Source: a virus
IMG/VR virus record: IMGVR_UViG_3300030430_001440
Span: 1-61,293 of that record
DNA length: 61,293 nt
Direction: 5' to 3' (one strand)
The notes under the pieces are model-generated. The model worked only from the letters and a program-made list of their open reading frames with translations. It was not told the DNA's origin and ran no database searches. Numbering within the stretch: the first letter of the stretch is position 1; each line of letters starts with the position of its first letter. Positions 57,991-61,293 of the stretch are shown piece after piece. The position numbers and the translations under genes were made by a program.

Positions 57991-58331
57991 GAGGTATAAC
58001 ACCACAAAAGAAAGCAGAAAGTCAAGAAAAATATACAAAAATATTTGAGCAATGGAAACTTCAAGATACTACTCTACTCGAATTAGCAATAGAATATGAT
58101 TTGACTAAACAACGTATATGGCAAATTATAACAAGATGTAAACTCGGTGATGGTGATTACTATGTTGGTGTTCAAGTTGCACGTAATAAATGGAACGAGT
58201 TAAATAAAACGTACGATGATTTTGAGGAAGTATCTACTAAATATAATACATGGTTAAAGACTAAAGGTGTAAAAACTAGTGTAAATAACCAATCAGTTGT
58301 TCCACATAGCGGATGGGACTGGAAATACTAA
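57987..58331 (+). CDS. HTH-domain protein, 114 aa
   Basis: Residues about 20-52 (FEQWKLQDTTLLELAIEYDL, TKQRIWQIITRC) form a helix-turn-helix of the sigma-region-4 or Fis/Hin-like type with 'LAxxydlTkqRIwQI'. It may be a small transcription regulator or DNA-binding replication partner. The start overlaps the polymerase stop (ATGA). A folded 3' region follows. Confidence 0.8.
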   Translation: MRGITPQKKAESQEKYTKIFEQWKLQDTTLLELAIEYDLTKQRIWQIITRCKLGDGDYYVGVQVARNKWNELNKTYDDFEEVSTKYNTWLKTKGVKTSVNNQSVVPHSGWDWKY

Positions 58332-58477
58332 ATTTAGGGCTAAATCGAAAAAATCGGTCTCTTAAAACGCCACGTAGTGCGTTTTGACGAGGTGGTTAAG
58401 GTAATCGCCTCAGATTATAAAGTAGAGCCTTATATGCGATCCTAATAAGTTTAAAGCTTGTTTTTACGTTTTACTCC
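58332..58477 (+). other. Folded noncoding spacer after the HTH gene
   Basis: AAAACGC (58364-58370) pairs perfectly with GCGTTTT (58379-58385) around an 8-base loop, and GAGG pairs with CCTC just downstream. ATTTA-GGGC-TAAAT lies near the start. It may be a terminator-like 3' end that works in both directions, or a small structured RNA. The rest is AT-rich up to the promoter at 58478. Confidence 0.4.
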
Positions 58478-58506
58478 TTTACTATGTCTAAAATGAGGTG
58501 TATATT
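58478..58506 (+). promoter_or_regulatory. Promoter TTTACT-N17-TATATT, leaderless
   Basis: TTTACT at 58478-58483 and TATATT at 58501-58506. The expected transcription start at about 58513 is the A of the next gene's ATG, and no ribosome site lies between. The -10 box covers any earlier start codon (GTG 58498). Confidence 0.65.
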
Positions 58507-58512
58507 ATATAT

Positions 58513-59022
58513 ATGGCTAAAAAAGAACCATACTCAGCACAGTATAAAGGAGTTCATAAAGAATACGGTTCATTCAGAAGGATGGTGAGCCCTAGCTCTA
58601 TTAAAAAAGATGAAGTATTAGCTGCAGGAGACGGTAGGTTTGCTCTCGATGACATACCACTCGATCATCAAATTTGGGAAGCAGTTGAGTTTCAAGATGA
58701 ATTACATAGGCAAGCGTGTGTAGAACATGAAAGTCGAGTAGTTTTTGATGCTCTTATGGAAATGACAAAAGCATACGATGAAAACCACGATGTGCTCTAC
58801 ACCACAGATAGACAACATAGAATGATAAAACAAGGTCGTTTTGATCGTGAAGCACATAACAGACGAATGAGAAAATATTATTCAGAACATAAAGAAGAAC
58901 GCAGAGCTTATAGTAGAAAATATAGACAACTTAAAAAGGCGGAGTTAAAAAATGGCAAAAGAAAAGGGATTGTGGCTGTTGCTAAGGGAAAACCTAGAGG
59001 GAGTTCACCTACAGAGGATTGA
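58513..59022 (+). CDS. Hypothetical protein, 169 aa
   Basis: Acidic, helical N-terminal two thirds (SPSSIKKDEVLAAGDGRFAL, then a coiled segment) and a basic C-terminal third (RMRKYYSEHKEERRAYSRKY, RQLKKAELKNGKRKG). No family is recognised. The promoter puts the start at ATG 58513, probably leaderless. The 3' end overlaps the VRR-NUC gene by 71 bases in another frame. Confidence 0.7.
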   Translation: MAKKEPYSAQYKGVHKEYGSFRRMVSPSSIKKDEVLAAGDGRFALDDIPLDHQIWEAVEFQDELHRQACVEHESRVVFDALMEMTKAYDENHDVLYTTDRQHRMIKQGRFDREAHNRRMRKYYSEHKEERRAYSRKYRQLKKAELKNGKRKGIVAVAKGKPRGSSPTED

Positions 59023-59341
59023 AACAGGTATGACTGGTTCAGGTGTTCCTGACGTTAATGGTTGTGGTTGGGGTAAAGAATTTTGGATAGAATTAAAAGA
59101 AATACACAGTGGTAATCAACTTACTCTACGACCAATGCAAGTTTCTTGGTTAGCAAAAAGGGCTATGCACGGCGGTCAAGTATTCGTTCTTGCACGTAAG
59201 AACGATGAACTTAAACTTTTTCATATAGATAGTCTATCAGGAATAAAAGAACTTGTTAGTGAGGGTTTTAAACATAAAGCTCTCGTTACGCTCACAAAAC
59301 CTTACGAATGGGAGCGTCTTACTGGTGCTTTACTATCGTAG
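58952..59341 (+). CDS. VRR-NUC-type nuclease, 129 aa
   Basis: The motifs ETGMTGSGVPDVNGCGWGKE, FWIELKEIHSGNQLTLRPMQ, VSWLAKRAMHGGQVFVLAR form the VRR-NUC (PD-(D/E)xK) core: an N-terminal Glu, Asp in VPDV, then Glu-x-Lys, then the Gln-x-x-W helix. This family cuts branched or structured DNA. Starts with GGCGGAG upstream of the ATG and long overlap with the preceding gene. It might resolve replication or recombination intermediates. Confidence 0.87.
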   Translation: MAKEKGLWLLLRENLEGVHLQRIETGMTGSGVPDVNGCGWGKEFWIELKEIHSGNQLTLRPMQVSWLAKRAMHGGQVFVLARKNDELKLFHIDSLSGIKELVSEGFKHKALVTLTKPYEWERLTGALLS

Positions 59342-59357
59342 GTTTGCTAAGTACTAT
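59329..59357 (+). promoter_or_regulatory. Promoter cassette overlapping the nuclease stop
   Basis: TTTACT at 59329-59334 (in GGTGCTTTACT) and TACTAT at 59352-59357 with a 17-base spacer; TATATA lies 3 bases further. GAAAGGAGAAATT precedes the ATG at 59414. Confidence 0.5.
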
Positions 59358-59413
59358 ATATAAGGTAAGCGTGGGGCTTACGACCATATGAACTATCAGA
59401 AAGGAGAAATTAT

Positions 59414-60439
59414 ATGGCACATAATATAGAAACAATGGCGTGGGCTAACGATGTACCTTGGCACGGATTAGGTGTTAAGGTTGAAGATAGTCTTACTCCA
59501 TTGCAGATGTTGGAGGCGGCAGAGTTAGACTGGACTGTAAGTAAACGTCCAAGCTACACTATCGACTCTCCAAACTGGAGCGACGACGTAGGCTTAATGC
59601 AAGCTGAGGATACTTTCCATATCGTTCGTGACAGTGACAATACAATACTATCCCATTGTGGTAAAGGTTATATACCTATACAGAATGAGAAAGTATTTGA
59701 GTTTTTCAAACGCTTTACAGAAGCTGGTCATATGACCATGGAAACTGCAGGTAGTTTGAGAGACGGCAAAGAAATTTGGGGTTTAGCTAAAATCTCAAAC
59801 GACTTTGAACTTGCTGGTGGTGATGAGATTAAGGGTTATCTCTTAATTAATCAACCACACGTAGCAGGTAAATCGATGACGATAAAACTTACACCTATTC
59901 GTGTAGTATGTAATAACACACTTACGATGGCTTTAGAGGCAGGAGGACCACAGTTCAGAATGCCTCATATACGAGCTTTCGATGACGATGTTGTGCAGAA
60001 AGCCGAAGAAGCGTTAGGTCTATCGGATTCTAAAATGCAAGAGTTTCAGCAATACGCTACAACTCTATCGAAGGCTAAAGCCAAGCATTCTGACGTAATT
60101 GACTATGTTTCAGAAATATATCAACCCGATATGTTAATGCAATATAAGTTAGAAGAAAAATTACGTGCAGAGGGTAAAGCTGTCGGCATACAAGAACCAC
60201 TAGCTGAGAAACTTAATAAGTTTCCTACATTAGCTATGGAAGGGTATTACAACTCTCCAGGTGCAAACCTTAAATCAGCTAAAGATACGTGGTGGGGAGC
60301 CTTCAATGCAGTGACTTACGTAGAAGACCATCTAAGAACTTCGCAAGTTAAAGGTAATGCTTTACATAGTGCGTGGTTTGGTGCAGGAGCTAATAGAAAA
60401 GCTAAAGCACTAGAGATGGCTCTATCGAGGGCAGCCTAA
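59414..60439 (+). CDS. DUF932 phage/plasmid-like protein, 341 aa
   Basis: The N-terminal MAHNIETMAWANDVPWHGLG, the middle KGYIPIQNEKVFEFFKRFTE and LTPIRVVCNNTLTMAL match DUF932 (TIGR03299 phage/plasmid-like protein). The biochemical role is unestablished; members are common among mobile elements and early genes. The phage ribosome site precedes the start, and the operon continues with two small genes. Confidence 0.88.
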   Translation: MAHNIETMAWANDVPWHGLGVKVEDSLTPLQMLEAAELDWTVSKRPSYTIDSPNWSDDVGLMQAEDTFHIVRDSDNTILSHCGKGYIPIQNEKVFEFFKRFTEAGHMTMETAGSLRDGKEIWGLAKISNDFELAGGDEIKGYLLINQPHVAGKSMTIKLTPIRVVCNNTLTMALEAGGPQFRMPHIRAFDDDVVQKAEEALGLSDSKMQEFQQYATTLSKAKAKHSDVIDYVSEIYQPDMLMQYKLEEKLRAEGKAVGIQEPLAEKLNKFPTLAMEGYYNSPGANLKSAKDTWWGAFNAVTYVEDHLRTSQVKGNALHSAWFGAGANRKAKALEMALSRAA

Positions 60440-60660
60440 TGCCAGAAGATTACAAGATTCCCGCAGAGCTGCTAGGCAGACTGTGGGAAGCTGTATTTAG
60501 TAAAGCTCATGAGAGTGAACTAGCTCAAGAGTTAGCTGACCACATGATATCGCAAGGCTGTGAAAGACTAGAGGGGGTCAATGATCCCGCTCTAGTTTTT
60601 ATGTTTTGGAAAAAATACTTAGAAGATGAAAAAATAATTAAAATAGAGGACATACACTAA
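60439..60660 (+). CDS. Small hypothetical protein, 73 aa
   Basis: A helical, acidic protein (MPEDYKIPAELLGRLWEAVF). No family is recognised. Its start overlaps the DUF932 stop by one base, and its stop overlaps the next start, so the three genes are coupled. Confidence 0.75.
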   Translation: MPEDYKIPAELLGRLWEAVFSKAHESELAQELADHMISQGCERLEGVNDPALVFMFWKKYLEDEKIIKIEDIH

Positions 60661-60953
60661 TGACTGATTTTATTATACAAAAAGGCTATCCTATTCCTGA
60701 AGATATCAGGGGTAGAACGTCGCAATATAAATGGGGCGATATGGAAGTTGGAGACTCAGTGTTTATACCATTGAGAGATAACGACAACGCTAATCGTGCT
60801 AGAAATAGATTACAACAATCTACTCGGACTTTCTGTAAAAAGAATCAGCCCGATTGGAAATTTGTATTACGTTATAGACTTGAAGAATATGAAGACCCTG
60901 CTAAACCTACTTTGTTAGAGGTTTCTGGTATTCGTGTTTGGCGAGTCGCTTAA
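60660..60953 (+). CDS. Small hypothetical protein, 97 aa
   Basis: The sequence IIQKGYPIPEDIRGRTSQYK, WGDMEVGDSVFIPL, RARNRLQQSTRTFCKKNQPD matches a small phage pattern ('kgvpiP...R.g..yPwdeMevGdSF..p....a.ar.aa..fgkk...kfk.R...e...', variant) often seen as a conserved phage protein of unknown function. The start overlaps the previous stop. Confidence 0.75.
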   Translation: MTDFIIQKGYPIPEDIRGRTSQYKWGDMEVGDSVFIPLRDNDNANRARNRLQQSTRTFCKKNQPDWKFVLRYRLEEYEDPAKPTLLEVSGIRVWRVA

Positions 60954-60966
60954 TGAAACTTGCTGC

Positions 60967-60995
60967 TTTACATTCGTAAGTATGGTAAGTATAGT
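60967..60995 (+). promoter_or_regulatory. Promoter cassette TTTACA-N17-TATAGT
   Basis: TTTACA at 60967-60972 and TATAGT at 60990-60995 with TGGTAAGTATAG as in the cassettes at 673-3325. GAAAGGAGAAAG precedes the ATG at 61049. Confidence 0.75.
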
Positions 60996-61048
60996 TAAGG
61001 CTGGTGTCTGCTATTAGCAGATAGAACTAAAATAGAAAGGAGAAAGAT

Positions 61049-61293
61049 ATGCGAACAGCAACTACTTCTAAAACGAAAAAAATGCCACCAAAGGTTGTTG
61101 CAGACAAACCTTTAAGTAAGGCTTCAGTGACGAAAGTCCCAAAGCCTGTTGCAAAAACCAGAGGTGCAGCAAGAAAAAGCTACAAGTTTATTGGCACTAT
61201 GCCAGAACAAAGTGGTTTCACACCACAAATGTATGCTTTATTACAAACAATTAGTGAAGCTAAAAAGACTGAGCTAGACCCTAACAAGTTTAC
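61049..61293 (+). CDS. Small wHTH-like family protein, 5' part (continues at position 1)
   Basis: The frame opens at ATG 61049 (MRTATTSKTKKMPPKVVADK) and runs off the window. Through the overlap (61158-61293 equals 1-136) it continues to a stop at 258-260, giving about 122 residues in all. The Lys/Ala/Pro-rich N-terminus resembles that of the 8611 relative. The 3' part is described at 1-260. Confidence 0.85.
   Translation, partial: MRTATTSKTKKMPPKVVADKPLSKASVTKVPKPVAKTRGAARKSYKFIGTMPEQSGFTPQMYALLQTISEAKKTELDPNKF
61158..61293. repeat. Right copy of terminal overlap
   Basis: Identical to 1-136 except C at 61219 in place of T at 62. Confidence 0.95.

Noticed and set aside
1-61293. tRNA genes, CRISPR array, integrase, repressor or attachment site
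   Set aside because: I looked for T-loop consensus, spaced direct repeats, and tyrosine or serine recombinase motifs and saw none. A tRNA-scan or profile search would be decisive.

Overview
The window looks like one complete circular (or circularly permuted) genome of an uncultured, AT-rich, tailed double-stranded DNA phage. The last 136 bases repeat the first 136 with a single difference, and one reading frame runs across the join. No integrase, repressor, tRNA or CRISPR array is visible. The P22-like head-neck proteins (portal, gp4-like and gp10-like proteins), the absence of a long tape-measure gene or sheath, and several large internal virion proteins suggest a podovirus. Outer-membrane and lipoprotein genes point to a Gram-negative host. 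The gene style resembles marine phages of streamlined Proteobacteria, but the host is an inference.

Layout: (a) about 59.4-61.3 kb and 1-7.0 kb hold many small early or accessory genes: DUF932, DUF3846-like, Api92-like, MazG, and several zinc-ribbon microproteins. They are separated by repeated promoter-plus-ribosome-site cassettes (TTTACT-N17-TAWAMT, then GAAAGGAGAAA) and by strongly folded noncoding stretches. (b) 7.3-12.5 kb: small terminase, two members of a three-copy small-protein family, a holin, an ADP-ribosyltransferase-like protein and the large terminase. (c) 12.5-28.8 kb: portal, GroES-like co-chaperonin, scaffold, major capsid, neck proteins, repeat-rich protein and S74 tail fibre. 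(d) 28.8-32 kb: lysozyme, five tandem very basic small proteins plus a 35-residue one, a thermonuclease and a holin-like protein. (e) 32.05-36.83 kb: an unexpected bacterial-type cassette. (f) 36.9-45.5 kb: internal virion or ejection proteins, one carrying an intein-like Hint domain. (g) 45.5-47.0 kb: an SNF2 helicase, the only minus-strand gene. (h) 47.2-59.3 kb: replication and DNA modification: primase, AlkB-like protein, UvrD-like helicase, methyltransferase, a thymine-hypermodification-family protein, a ThyA homologue, family A DNA polymerase and a VRR-NUC nuclease.

The most striking system is (e): five overlapping genes encoding CsgF, CsgG (the curli outer-membrane secretion pore), a divergent secreted curlin-repeat protein, a secreted FecR-domain protein that itself ends in a curlin-like repeat, and a CHASE2-sensor class III adenylate cyclase with its catalytic residues intact. 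As a unit it could build and export an amyloid-like surface fibre during infection and couple this to cyclic AMP signalling. CsgG/CsgF homologues have, as far as I recall, been noticed in some marine phages; I do not recall the whole five-gene set being described. A second unit of interest (53.4-55.8 kb) may synthesise modified thymidine.

Homology statements are by recognition of motifs without database searches. Start sites were chosen by eye from ribosome-binding sites and overlaps.
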